Positions 50,171 to 61,774 of a DNA stretch of 64,000 bases are shown here, piece by piece. The translations under genes were made by a program, and so were the position numbers. This DNA is from Saccoglossus kowalevskii. Taxonomy: Eukaryota; Hemichordata; Enteropneusta; Harrimaniidae. Numbering within the stretch: position 1 is the stretch's first letter; the number at the start of each line of letters is the position of its first letter. Below the pieces are notes generated by a model, which saw only the letters and a list, made by a program, of their open reading frames with translations, made no database searches and was not told the DNA's origin. The stretch covers positions 9,923-73,922 of the forward strand of contig NW_003106599.1 in assembly GCF_000003605.2 (NCBI RefSeq), written 5' to 3'.

Positions 50171-50247
50171 GTCATCTGCAGTTTTATCACTAGTGACACT
50201 GTATTGACTGGCTTTACCGTGGTGAATATACGAGGCGAACATAAAAA

Positions 50248-50998
50248 ATGACAACAGCGGGTTCGGCTTTTTGTGTGAATTCTCTCATCAGCTCGGAGGA
50301 GAACGAAGCATTGCTGCGGAATCCGGCTGACATCCCGTCGGCAGGGAACCAGCCGATCGACTCAAAATGTGGACTGCTAATCCCCAAAACAACGGAGCCG
50401 GCGATGGCATCTGCAGCCGCCCAGGGAATGAGCCTGCACTCGTCTTCAGCAAATCTGTACCCGAGCGGCGGCGATCAAAACACCTATACGAACGCCTGGT
50501 ACTACCCGAGCACGGAGCAGAACTATGCCTCGATGCAAGTGACTGGACTTCACGATACAGAGTACGACTCAAATCCCTACGGATTTTCAATTGGAGCACA
50601 GAAAAACTATGACTCCAGTTCCCTGATGTCGTCCAACTCAAATTTCTACCCGTTTCAGGCGAGGCAAGGATACGATCGCTACCATACGAATGGATACCCG
50701 ACAACCAACGGAACAGGGATACACCACGTCGAGTACGGAAATCTCAAGTACAACACGATAACACAGAGACAGCGATATTCGGGTTCATATCCGTATGAAA
50801 ACACCAATTCTTACTCGTCGCCAATGTCTTCGTCCTCTTCGTCAGCGTGTCGACTCCAGAACTCAAAGACAAACTTGGCAGCTACGAGTCCAACCAGTAC
50901 TGGCAGTGAAAGCCGCTCGCCAGCCAAAAGCGAAGGTAGCCCCATCGGCACCAATAATAACAACAACAGCACCAATTCTACAACACCGAAAACAGAAG
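50248..50998 (+). CDS. hox9/10: Hox9/10 homeobox gene, exon 1
   Basis: The exon encodes residues 1-250 plus the first base of codon 251 (Val) and ends at AAG|GTAAGA, with GT at 50999. The N-terminus SAFCVNSLISS (residues 6-16) resembles the conserved N-terminal motif of vertebrate Hox10 (NSFLVDSLISS), which supports both the start codon and the assignment. The rest is low-complexity and rich in Tyr, Ser, Asn and Gly, with repeated SNFYPF/NPYGF-type aromatic patches, a Ser run near 194-199 and an Asn run near 237-241. Such regions act in transactivation. The ATG at 50248 has A at -3. A 138-codon minus-strand frame over this exon is a shadow. Beyond the donor the frame reads into the intron and ends at 51126, which is not part of the protein. 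Confidence 0.92.
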
Positions 50999-53900
50999 GT
51001 AAGATACCATTAATTATTTTTATCCTGGCGTTTCCATTTGATTGCTCGACCTGTTTTGTCCGATTCATTTTGTCGCGCTGTACCACTGACAATCGACTTC
51101 GGCATGTAGCGCACAAGAACGGTTAATCACATGCCCACTGGACTTACAGACAGATATTATTCGGCTGGCTATCTCAAAAATGTGTCTGAATTTTGACCAC
51201 GGTCTTGAACTGTTTGCGGACCTTCTAAAAATTAGCGTACACGCATAGATACAAGCAACAAAACTGTCAGTGAGTTGTCAACCCCGATAGCCACAGGCAA
51301 AACAAGGAGGTCAGTCTTGTACACGGTATATAAGCTACCATGTATGTAAGTAGCAACACGCTGTTAGGTTAATTTTACCGATTCCCCTCCCGTGTTAAGA
51401 CAGATAATTTAAGTTCCTGGAGGATATAGTTTGTTATGTGGGCTGAGAAACTGTGTTGTTGTTATTATCATAACATTTCATGTTGTGAGAACACGTCTCG
51501 CACACCCGTGTGTGTATTGATTTGTGTATCGCGTATTGCTATGTACAAGACTGTGTCTTCCTGGCGTACGACGATTTTAATAACACAACATGTTCCGAGT
51601 ATACAGGATAGGAACTGGGTCTTTTAATGGTTTTTTTTCACCGATTACAGCTCAGTTGGGGGTGTTCGACTCTTGTTTCGGGCACCACTCGAGATCAGAG
51701 AGACCGACCGTCGATTATTTACCTGTTTTGCATTCCTTCTAGGCATTAATGGTTTTATAACTTTACAACTAGGCGCGATGTTCTTGAGAAAGCTGGTTTT
51801 ATTACCGGCGTTGCATAACGAACGGGGTTTGGAGGCGGCGAAGTGGGGGTAACACAGAGCGTACACCGACCATCTGTGTCTCCCTAATAGGTACCGTACT
51901 TGTACCCATACTTTTCCCATTGTGTTAGGCCGATCGTAGTGACAAAACGAGTCGGCTGCTATAAACCACGTTGTAGCGAGAGAGAGAGAGAGTGTGTGTG
52001 TGAAGCTAATTTCGTTGTAGACGTTTTAATTACACGCTGCCTGTGTACATACGGGCCTATTGCGTATGCTGATGTCGGGGACCCGTGTTTTCTTTGGTAC
52101 AACGTGACAGTGTTGGGTCCATTACGCATGTACCGTACGCGGCATGTGCTGATCGCTCGACACTAAAACGTTGGGCAACCTCTGTATAGTTCAACGCAAA
52201 CACTATTCTAGAAAATAGTTCTAAACGAATGCGATGACGTCACCGTGGCGCATGCACCATTAAGTATTATTGGTAGGATAGTTGTTTGGTTTAGGAATAA
52301 TCCGGGAAACAACAGTTTTATTTTTTCACAATAGGTCAAAATATGGTAAAATTGCAGCGTTTATTTCATAATCGGGAATGGAACATTCGGGGATTCTCTA
52401 AACCGGTGCTACGACAAGTCAAAAGAATTCTCACGTTTAACATGTATAGATTTTCGACTGAAAAGAATATATATATATATATGTATATTATAGAGAGAGA
52501 TACAAAGACCAATTGGAAACTCACTACCTATTACGGATCTGCTGTGTAGTTGCTCAAATATTCTAACAAAACCGCAACATTTCCAGAAATGTACGACTAA
52601 ATTTGATAGTCGCTTTGCGCAAGACACTGTATATGCTACGACGTTGGGACCATATGTACAGGAAAAGTTAGTTAGGTATATATTCAGTAATAACTTCAAC
52701 GTTGAAAAAACAACAACACCCGGAATGGTAAATATACCGATTCAAACTACAGAGAATTTATTTACGAATGAAGGAATACATTACTATTTAGTTTGCATTG
52801 ATACGCTGCGTTGTTTTAAATTCGTAGTGCATAACACGGAAATAAACAACACCCAGTAGCCATCGTAATGTCTACAGCACTAGTCAGTTGAAAAACGTTT
52901 TATCGTCTTAATAGTTTTTTAAAAATATAGTAAATTGCATGCCCCGGTGTATTTTTTTTCGCAAAAATGGGGTACTTAACGTCAAATTATAAAGTATCGT
53001 GGCAATACACCTAGAGGGCCAGTGAGAATGATGTGTACACGATCTGCGTAATTGAAGTACGCCTGCAGATATGAGTTGCACTTTTATCGTGAAAATGAGG
53101 GATACATATTTTGGGAGCAGGCTGGTTATATGATAAGATGACACTAAATTGCGACCAGCAGGTGCGTGGCATTCGGGTAATAGCGTCCATACTAATTAAG
53201 TTTATCGTTGATTACGATAATTACGGTGGTAATTTTACCTGTTTTAGCTAGCTAGTGGATAAAAAAAAACTGTACTCAGTCTGTGTTCTAAGTGGAACGC
53301 TTAAAGCGCAAAGCCCTTGTTACTTAGTCCGGGGGCGCAAATTTTGGGCGACACATGGCGGGGTAGAGTGCACCAATCTCTAACGTAAATTGACTCTCTT
53401 GCGATAAATAATCAAATAAATTAAATAATTTCTTAAACTAATTTCATAAGTATCGAAGCAGCATATTTGAATAGGCATGTTTTTTTTTAGTTTCTTGATG
53501 TACTGGTAATACGAAAACTTGATCGATATATGTAAATCTGTCTGTAAAAATGACGTTCGATCATATTGATATTTGGATGAAATTACGCAATCGTCATATT
53601 TTCACGATTGTGATTGAGCTGAGATGAGCTGAAAACAGGTGTGGTTGTGAATCTGTGTACACGTAACAGAGAACGTTATCACGTGACGACTCACACCTGG
53701 CCGCACGATCAGAACGAAGACGTGTAGAGAATCCAGGAAGATTTAAACCCCGCACGACACGTGGTTACTACGTTATCATTACGTCACATTGGATGGCTTC
53801 GGTGAATCTCTGTCACTCAGTCGTTCGAACAGAGACGCGCCCCAACCAGCGGTTAGAACGCGCGACCACAAATATTACATCAATCGTTTTCGTTTTTGAT

Positions 53901-56562
53901 GCTGCGCGTTTTGTGGTATCATAGCATTGTATGTTATTACTGACATGTTGTTGCTGTCAATCAATGGAAACTATTTCTAAGAATGAAATACATTTATTAG
54001 TTTTATCATTATTATTATATATGACGATTGCAGTGAAATCAGAAGTCACAATGTTTGATTACGTATCATTTGATCCTATCATTTTGAATTTAGTCTTTCT
54101 CGCACCGCTGACGCTAAGATGGCAAAACAACTACAAAACAAAAGTTATTGACATAAGTCCATCTCGGGGTTGACTCGATGGATCTCCAAGTATTGTACAT
54201 GTGTACTGTTTAACCTATTTGTGTTAACATGGGGTCTGCGTAACACCCAGCTAATTGAGTCAGATCTTAATACTACGAATGAATCTGATATTACTCCGCC
54301 ATGCTACAAGGTTGGTCGCGGCGGCAATTCACGCTAATCGGTTGGTTTAAACTATTACGCCGCTCGCATCTTCGTATTTATGACTTTTAGTCGAACTGCT
54401 TCTAATAGTGTCGTGACAACAAAAATTTAAATGTCATAATTTTCCGCTGAAGTTTCCGGATGTAGCGGACGGAGAGAGATGTCAGAGTTGGATTGAAGGT
54501 TGGTTGGTATTTGTGTTGGAATTTGACATAATCGCAATATTGTCCCACGTACCAATGGTTGTGTGTTTCACTGCATCTCTCTTCCGTCTGCAAGCAACAT
54601 TGGTTTATTTTAGTGGCTATAGTGGCGTTGTCAACATGACCGCTATCACGTGCCTATTGATCGATTTAATTGCGAGAGTGTTTGGCTCGCCACTCCTTAC
54701 TGAATTTCAAGTTCTGAATTTCAAGTTCAGTTATTACGACTGATTTCCCAAACTTGCCACAAGCTGGAATACTCTGCCATGAAATTGCTGTGTCAGTGTC
54801 ATTCAAGTTAATAGTGATTTCCCCCGAAAACACCAGGTGTGACGATTCGGGTAATGCACGAGACTAAGAAGTGGCGGTCGTCGTACGTCGTACACACATT
54901 GTGAGTGACGTCAGATTAAACAATAATAAACAAAATTCTTCACGATAATCGGGAAAAAAAATGCAATTTTTCTTATGCTCAACTACTAGTATATTTCACT
55001 TCTGTGGTGTGGGCATGTGACATAAACGTACGAGTAACCACTTCTGTCACGTGGTCTCTCTGTTATGGGTCAAAGTTGATGTGATCATGTCTTATCTCCA
55101 GACTCGAATTGATGGTCAGCACTTTCGATTTTGTATCAGACCGTCAAATTTGTAGCAGTAATTTTCAACTGTTGTTACTCAGAACTGGAACTAATATTAG
55201 ACTTGCTGTAAAATATCATTTATTTTTACGGGTTTCTATGGAAACGCATTGATAGCCACTCTCGTATGTGCCTTGATTTACAGACCCTTTATCGTCATAA
55301 GTATGTACGCCTTTGATTTAATCACGTGGTGTGTTCCCATGGCGATTGTTAAGTTTTATGATTTTCTAGCAATATGTAGATAGTTTCAAGAAAATATATT
55401 GAAACGGGTAGTTCATATCGTCATTAAAACGGACTCCGTCAAATCAGTTTCGCGGTCACGCGGCAGACGAGTCTGACAATCAGGGGGTAAGAACAACAGG
55501 AAATATACATATGCACTTCCCAGTGTACTTTCAATAGTTCATCTGCAAAGTACACAAATTCACTTGTTTATGAAATAATCTTCGAAAAATCATATAGTTC
55601 TGGGCGTAAAACACGAGTTCTATCACTGTGTAGAAATTGGGATCAAAATTAACAGTGTTGATGCGAAAATTGCTTCTCAATTTTTCAAATATCCCCTATC
55701 AGTGAGAAACGGAAAGTTAACGACACGATCGTAATCAGAACGGTCTTGCAGGGCTTACGCGTCCTTCCTGGATCACACCCACGTGACCTTCATCGGGCGG
55801 GAAATATTCATCAGTGATAGTAGCATCCGACTTTGATGTTTCCCGGCTGAACAAAAAATCGCCATATTTCACCGCAAAATTGTATTTATTGTCATCGACT
55901 GCCAATAAACCCATTTTTCATCCATTGTACTCGAACTCATCTCGTCTATGATCTTTCCCGCCCTTTTTTTTATTTGTCGTGCAGTGTACGTCGTTCTCAT
56001 ACGTTTGTCGATTTCTACTAAGTCCCGCCGGACGACATTTATAGCGTTTTCGCTTTCACATTGTTTACATAGTGGAAACGGGCTCTTGATTTTTAGCCCT
56101 CCCAAACCATGAATAATTTACGATCTTCCGATTTTAACATTTGGTAATTTCTCAGGCTGGAATATTTTACTTATTGTGTATAGTTGGAGTACGTATCCAC
56201 CGCAAATGAACGAGATGAACGAGATGAACAAGACTTAACTATGATGAATACTTCCGATATTCACATTCTATAAATACATCCGACTTTGATCGCCATTACT
56301 CGATCATTAATGTCCCCTAAATGTTTGAGAGAAAATAACTTGAAATGTGTCTTATCGCTCATTGGGGGGGGGGGGGGTCCCACACCGTCCACCCAACTTC
56401 ACGAAAATGGGAACAGGAATTCACTCCTTCACTGCAAAAATATGAGCATTTATGGAAAAGAACAGGTCTATTTTAAACGAAATATACAACATATTTGAGA
56501 CAGGCTGGTGGACATAACTTCAAATGAAGCTTTACTCTCGAAAAGGACCAGGAGCTATGACC
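50999..56562 (+). other. hox9/10 intron, 5' half
   Basis: The intron runs from the GT at 50999 to the AG at 61481-61482 (10484 bp, phase 1). This half has no supported gene. It holds a (GA)n(GT)n microsatellite at 51977-52002, a short (TA)n near 52467-52482, TGACGTCA at 52235 and 54906, ATGGCGG-type motifs at 53355 and 54296, and a dense run of CACGTG boxes between 53678 and 55781. Confidence 0.6.
51977..52002. repeat. (GA)n(GT)n compound microsatellite
   Basis: About seven GA units pass directly into about six GT units in the hox9/10 intron. Confidence 0.9.
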
Positions 56563-56842
56563 GCTGTGTGTGACCTTTAGTTAGAGTACCAGGATGTGTG
56601 ACCTTTAGTTAGAGTACCAGGATGTGTGACCTTTAGTTAGAGTACCAGAATGTGTGACATTTAGTTAGAGTACCAGGATGTGTGACCTTTAGTTAGAGTA
56701 CCAGGATGTGTGACCTTTAGTTAGAGTACCAGGATGTGTGACCTTTAGTTAGAGTACCAGGATGTGTGACCTTTAGTTAGAGTACCAGGATGTGTGACCT
56801 TTAGTTAGAGTACCAGGATGTGTGGCCTTCAGTTAGAGTACC
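56563..56842. repeat. 28-bp minisatellite, ten units
   Basis: Ten 28-bp units end at 56590, 56618 and so on to 56842. Each contains GTGTGACCTTTAGTTAGAG then TACC. Most units look identical; the last carries two changes (GGCCTTC) and the fourth-row variant reads GACATTT. Eight units carry TGACCT, a nuclear-receptor half-site. The near-identity suggests recent expansion in the hox9/10 intron, and length variation between individuals is likely. Confidence 0.95.
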
Positions 56843-57249
56843 AAATTGTGCACTTGGGTCTAATTATCGTTAAATAAGGCGGAAACAGATATAATATGAA
56901 GGCAGGTACATCCCCAATATCACGGTCGACGTGCTCTTTAAATCCAAGGGATCAAGTCTCGAGCAGGAGATCACGTTTGCGTGTCATTTACCGCCCCATT
57001 TATGCATAAATTCAGTTATCTTCTAAGCTCCGGGCCAAGTTCAATTTCGCCTAAAAGCATTCGTAACCGGGCCATTGCTACGCGGCGTTTGTTTAAAATG
57101 TGTCTGCTTGCGACTTTCCAGACAAATTCGCTTTTATTAATAATCGAGAGAATGTTATTCAAGGTCTATATCAGGGGTGCAAAGTTCTGCTCATTTGGAC
57201 TATTTAAAATAAACTTGAGTTTTCAAATTTTTTACTAATCACCACCGGT

Positions 57250-57835
57250 GACTCTTTCGATGCCTTCCAATCACCTAAAATACCTAATTAAAGCTTGGTA
57301 ACGTCTCAGTTTGTACTCGTTGATCTATGCAAGAGAAAATTTGACCGAGGTGAGACTCTTTCAAACGAGCACAAATCCAAATATTTATCAAATATTTATC
57401 TACAAAGTTACTAAATACCTTTCTACTCTTATATATAATTGATTGATGCAAACATTTTAGAATTCTACGCTTGAATTTCGTAGACATGTTCTAGACCCAA
57501 TATTTCTATTCAAATGTACCAACAACACATACGAATCCTCATATATTTTGGGGGAAAATCCTATTTATGTTTCTGAGCGGGTTCTCAGGAAGAACGTCTA
57601 TTTTAAATCGGGCATTTCCTGTATTCATAAAAGGATTCTTTTAGCACGTATGTGTGAGCTTTTTAATAGCATTGCTAATGATTTCAAGTTCTTTTGATTT
57701 TACCGATACTTTTTTACTTTTCTGTGTAGTATTGTTTTTGTTATGTTTTTTTTTGTTTATTTGTATCAGATGTTTTTAATTGGACTTTTTTTCCTGATGG
57801 AACAGTTATGAATAAAATAAATAAATAAAACAAAA
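57250..57835 (+). mobile_element. Possible 3' end of a degraded non-LTR retroelement
   Basis: An interrupted plus-strand frame with protein-like composition is followed by a T-rich untranslated stretch and ends in a tail of AATAAA-type repeats near 57811-57830, the pattern of LINE 3' ends. I could not identify a reverse-transcriptase motif or a family, and no second copy was seen. It could equally be an ordinary AT-rich region. Confidence 0.2.
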
Positions 57836-59782
57836 TTCACACACAGTAATGTATATTATGGTCAAATTTGGCACGACACCGTACCTTTCAGCTAGACACG
57901 TGCTGCCTGGAAACTATCATTCGTATATTCACGTGTAAACGTCACAAAAAATATAACCAATCACTGTATGATTTAGGAACGTCTGCTTGTTCTGTTGACA
58001 CAACTATCCACGCCGACCGACACTTCAAATGAGAAACTTCTCAGTTCTATTTACAGTCGGAAAGGTAGTCCGCCATCTTGTGACGTCACACCCAGTCCCG
58101 GTAGAATCTATTTGATTGGCTTTTCTAGAAACAGAGCTGGGGGATCTGATACTGAAATACACCACTGAAAAGAGGCTCCCTTATGTGAAAACCGCCAGGT
58201 GCCGCAAAGAGGCTACCGCAAGGTGGTGAGTCTGCCATGCAATAAAGAGTAGCATACGGGGGTTGCCCGGGGCGCAATACCAGATTGCCTGTAGAGCTGT
58301 AGAGCGTATTTATTATTTATTATTAATTGTTTGTTATTTATTTATTTGTACCTCTAATATAGTCATGGAAGCTAACTTTTTGTGTGCTGGGAACGAGGCT
58401 GCGAGTTGTCGATTTAATCTAATTAGCTAAATACCTGGTCGACCATTGTTGTTTCTTAAATTTCATTATTATTAATAAAGCTGTAGGTATATCAATCACG
58501 CTACACAAAGAAAGTAATTCCCGGGTCGTACGTTGATGGTTTTAAATCCGAGTTGGCGTCCACGTCTGTGAGAAAGTGCTTGTGTTTGAGTAGGCCTGCG
58601 TAGCGTATTATAGGGCGGCGGTCGTCGCATCACGCATGCGCGCAATATGGGACTCGTATAAATAAACAAAGATGGCGACTTTGACTTTTGCGCAGACCAA
58701 CGAGTATAAACTGAGACGTTACTAAGTTTTAATTAGGTAATTTATTCGGTGATTGGAAGATATCGAAAGAGTCACCGGCGGTAATTAGTGCACTTTACGC
58801 CTTTGTCAAAACACATTCTCGTGATTTCCATTAGAAGAGCGCATTGGATTGTGGGAAAATTAATGTTTATCAACACAAATGTCGCACATGCGCGGCGGGA
58901 CGACCATCCCGTCTTTTGAATTGTCATTTGATAAGAGGTTCGGTCGTATAGTCCAGCCACATAATTCCAAGCATGGATGGGGTTTGTACGACACAATCGA
59001 TCGTCATCTTTAAACAGATCGGTAGAAACCAACTTTAAAGTGACCCTCAGTGGGCCAGTGTCCGGTAAAATTATGAAAAACATCCGTCGTTAAATTATTC
59101 AATATCACTTGAACTGAGACAATAATGTTATATTTTCTAACTTCATATTAAATAGTGTGACCCGTATTTTAGTATGAAAATGATAAATGCGGGTTATACT
59201 TATAAGATGACTCTGCTGTTATATTTAGCGTCCCGCCTGGTAGGAATGTAATTAGATAAACAAACTCGACAATAAAACAAAATTACTAACAAGCGATAAT
59301 AAAGTTTACAATTAGGGTCATTATTTGATAACATGTTTGTAATCCTAAAAGTTTAAGACATATGTCAATGTATAAAACAAATAATGACAAATGCGACAAA
59401 TGAACAACAAAAGGATTTTGGGTCGGTGTTCTAAGTGAGACCGTCGATGGTAACGACAATCAGCGGGGTTGTAGATATTTGTTTATATAAAATTATTGGC
59501 GCGTGCTCTTCACGTAGTTCGACCTATATTGATGAAGACGTCAGCCGGGCGGCAGGCGATAAATTCTTGTCTACGCGCATAGCGTTCATACATACATAGC
59601 CTTGCCCACACTGAGAGCAATGTGACCTGGCTGACAGCAATTCAGCGTGAAACAATGTAAACGGTTTCCCGGTGTGCAGACTGGGGCGTAAGACTAAGCG
59701 ACGGTGAAGGTAATAGTGTAGCGAAGTATCGAATTGTTTATCTTTCTATTCGACTACTTAACGCAAAAGTAGAATCTAATAA
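57836..59782 (+). other. hox9/10 intron, central part
   Basis: No supported gene. A composite of CCGCCATCTTG (58070) overlapping the flank of TGACGTCA (58081), with an inverted CCAAT near 58116, forms a compact candidate element. A partial MITE A relative lies at 58611. The rest is AT-rich without recognisable structure. Confidence 0.5.
58611..58672. mobile_element. MITE family A relative, partial
   Basis: AGGGCGGCGGTCGTCG at 58612 matches the terminal repeat of MITE family A. It is followed by ATATGGGACTC and TAAATAAACAAA, both found inside the full copies. The other end and the TTAA border are not recognisable, so this is a truncated or rearranged relic. Confidence 0.5.
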
Positions 59783-59824
59783 AGGTCACAAATCAAAGGT
59801 CATTATTGGGTTGACCTCTGAACC
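59783..59824. promoter_or_regulatory. Nuclear-receptor half-site cluster in hox9/10 intron
   Basis: AGGTCA occurs at 59783-59788 and 59797-59802 on the plus strand. TGACCT C TGAACC at 59812-59824 reads GGTTCA G AGGTCA on the minus strand, a consensus DR1. Four half-sites within 42 bp suggest a nuclear-receptor response region, 1.66 kb before the homeobox exon. Confidence 0.5.
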
Positions 59825-60030
59825 TATTAATCATAGCAACGTCAAAATCAATCAGAAGACTATGATTGTACATAATGGATTGCAAGTGAAATACCGAATT
59901 ACCAATATTGGGAGATTATTGTAACAAAGGGTCGTTTCAATCAAAATTCCCACCAAGATTGCTTTTACAGTAGAAACACTGGTCATTGAATAACGCGAAG
60001 AGTGAATGAAGTTACTGCAACGAGTGCGCT

Positions 60031-60033
60031 CAT

Positions 60034-60069
<36 letters not shown>

Positions 60070-60070
60070 T

Positions 60071-60153
<83 letters not shown>

Positions 60154-60157
60154 TTTT
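60031..60157. repeat. (TTTA)n tetranucleotide array
   Basis: About 31 TTTA units have a single interruption near 60066. A T-run/G-run junction follows at about 60226-60247. Frames through this array are artefacts of the repeat. Confidence 0.95.
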
Positions 60158-60879
60158 CTTCCTTTTCTCCCGAAAAACATCTACACTTTCTATTGTTTGA
60201 CTATTTCTACAAATATGGTGATAGTTTTTTTTTTGGGGGGGGGGGGGTGTTTTCTTCGATAACGGTATAGATAACGGTACCATCTGTCGTGGAGTGATCA
60301 CTTGTCATGATCCGTCACCTGCTCCAGTCCATTCAATGGTTTACACAACTGAAACAGTGCAACACAGAAATAGATAACTAAAAGTAGTGTACACACTGCC
60401 TGTGTTATTGGTGAAGGGAAATGAAAGCAGAGAATTGGACTATGTTGCCTGAAACACTTACCCGAGCAGTTAAAAAACAAACAAGCACACGTTGTGCATA
60501 GTTCTATCTCCACTCCTCTAGGGTGAAATACGTATCATGATATGTCAAATGATTAGTTTCGTGATCGATGAATGGTCACGTGGTGCAGATGACATATTCT
60601 TCAACGTTTATCTGGTGTTTCTTCATCGAGAATAGAAATGTGGATGTAGATCAGACCGTATTCGCCGAGGTTGCAACTCTCACTATTAAAGCGGGGGAGT
60701 CATCTCCCGTGCATGCGTCAGATGGCCATAGCGTGTCATTGTTGACAAACAAGCGTCTACCCATGAGCCTGTGCGTTTTTAGTGTGTGTTTTTGTCGTCG
60801 CTTAAAAACTCAATTCGGGCGCGTGTGCAGGTGACGACTCTCCCACCTTAAACCAATACTTGGACAAGCAACACTTTTT

Positions 60880-61178
60880 GACTGTAGTCACGTAGCCTTG
60901 ACAGTGGTTGGACACATATTGACTGGAGGGTACCCATTTACTGCAGTTGCATATACCCTGTAACTGCAGTTGCGTGACTTTGACTGTAACCCTTCGGACA
61001 CCAGTTTCATACCATTTAACTGCAGTAGCGTACCCTTTAACTGCAGTAGCGTACCCTTTAACTGCAGTAGCGTACCCTTTAACTGCAGTTGCGTAGCTTT
61101 TAATTGCAGTTGCGTACCCTTTAACTGCAGTTGCGTACCCTTTAACTGCAGTTGCGTATCCTTGACACTGGTTGCGTA
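60880..61178. repeat. 21-bp minisatellite near the hox9/10 splice acceptor
   Basis: A regular core of seven 21-bp units at 61011-61157 is built on ACCCTTTAACTGCAGTWGCG. It is flanked on both sides by degenerate units with related TTGACNNTGG and CTGCAGTTGC motifs back to about 60880. Each unit carries a CTGCAG palindrome. Because 21 is a multiple of three, all frames stay open across it, giving false ORFs on both strands. The array ends about 300 bp before the exon 2 acceptor. Confidence 0.92.
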
Positions 61179-61482
61179 CCACGTGACTAGCACAAATCAT
61201 CTATTTCGTAGATTATAATAACATACATTACCGACATACTACCATTTACTACAATAGAGTTTGTCTTTTTTTAAATAAAATAAAAAAAAAATGTTTTGCC
61301 TTTCTCAGACATTTACGACAGTATTCTATATTTAGTAACGTAATGAATACCCTTTTACGGCATAGTATGAAGTTTTTCCGATGCTAACAAGCCCATCTAG
61401 ATGGAAAGATGGTAGGAAAAGAGCGCATTTTTTTTTTAAGTTCATAGTATGCAAATTAACGTCTTTTTTATTTTTCTTGCAG

Positions 61483-61751
61483 TGACCAGAAATTCACCGT
61501 CTGATATTGGCGACCAACCTACGTGGTTGACAACGACAGCTTCTGGGCGCAAAAAGAGATGTCCCTACACCAAATTCCAAACACTCGAGTTGGAGAAGGA
61601 GTTCTTATTCAACATGTACCTAACGCGAGAGCGAAGGGTGGATATCGCGAGATTACTGAACCTGACCGAACGACAGGTCAAAATTTGGTTCCAAAATAGA
61701 AGGATGAAATTGAAGAAGCAGAACCAACGAAATGCCACTATGCTTCACTAA
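61483..61751 (+). CDS. hox9/10: Hox9/10 homeobox gene, exon 2 (homeodomain)
   Basis: A long pyrimidine tract and GCAG acceptor (61479-61482) precede this exon, which encodes residues 251-339 and ends with TAA at 61749-61751. The homeodomain is residues 272-331. Its start, [12 protein letters not shown], is like vertebrate Hox10; [11 protein letters not shown] is shared with Hox9/10; and [22 protein letters not shown] mixes Hox9 and Hox10 features. Trp48, Phe49, Asn51 and Arg53 are present. A lone tryptophan at residue 265, seven residues before the homeodomain (PTW), corresponds to the reduced cofactor-binding motif of Hox9/10 proteins. Only eight residues follow the homeodomain, a typical posterior Hox ending. 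The intron position and phase match hox11/13a. Amphioxus Hox10 or Hox9 is the main alternative name; posterior Hox identity is essentially certain. Confidence 0.95.
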
Positions 61752-61774
61752 TTATCAAAGACATTGTTAAACTT

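Noticed and set aside
17553-50247. A Hox-linked microRNA (miR-10 or miR-196 type) in the intergenic domain
   Set aside because: I looked for a long hairpin with a familiar seed and saw none; miR-10 is expected near Hox4/5 and miR-196 is a vertebrate gene. A folding scan would be needed to exclude others.
50288-51116. Antisense frames over hox9/10 exon 1
   Set aside because: Shadows of the real exon; the sense frame has splice sites, a Hox10-like N-terminus and a homeobox exon in phase.
56563-56842. Regular 28-bp repeats resembling a CRISPR array
   Set aside because: Units are contiguous with no unique spacers, and the context is an animal Hox intron; it is a minisatellite.
60802-61218. Repetitive open frames on both strands in the hox9/10 intron
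   Set aside because: A 21-bp repeat unit keeps frames open; the heptapeptide repeats follow from the minisatellite.
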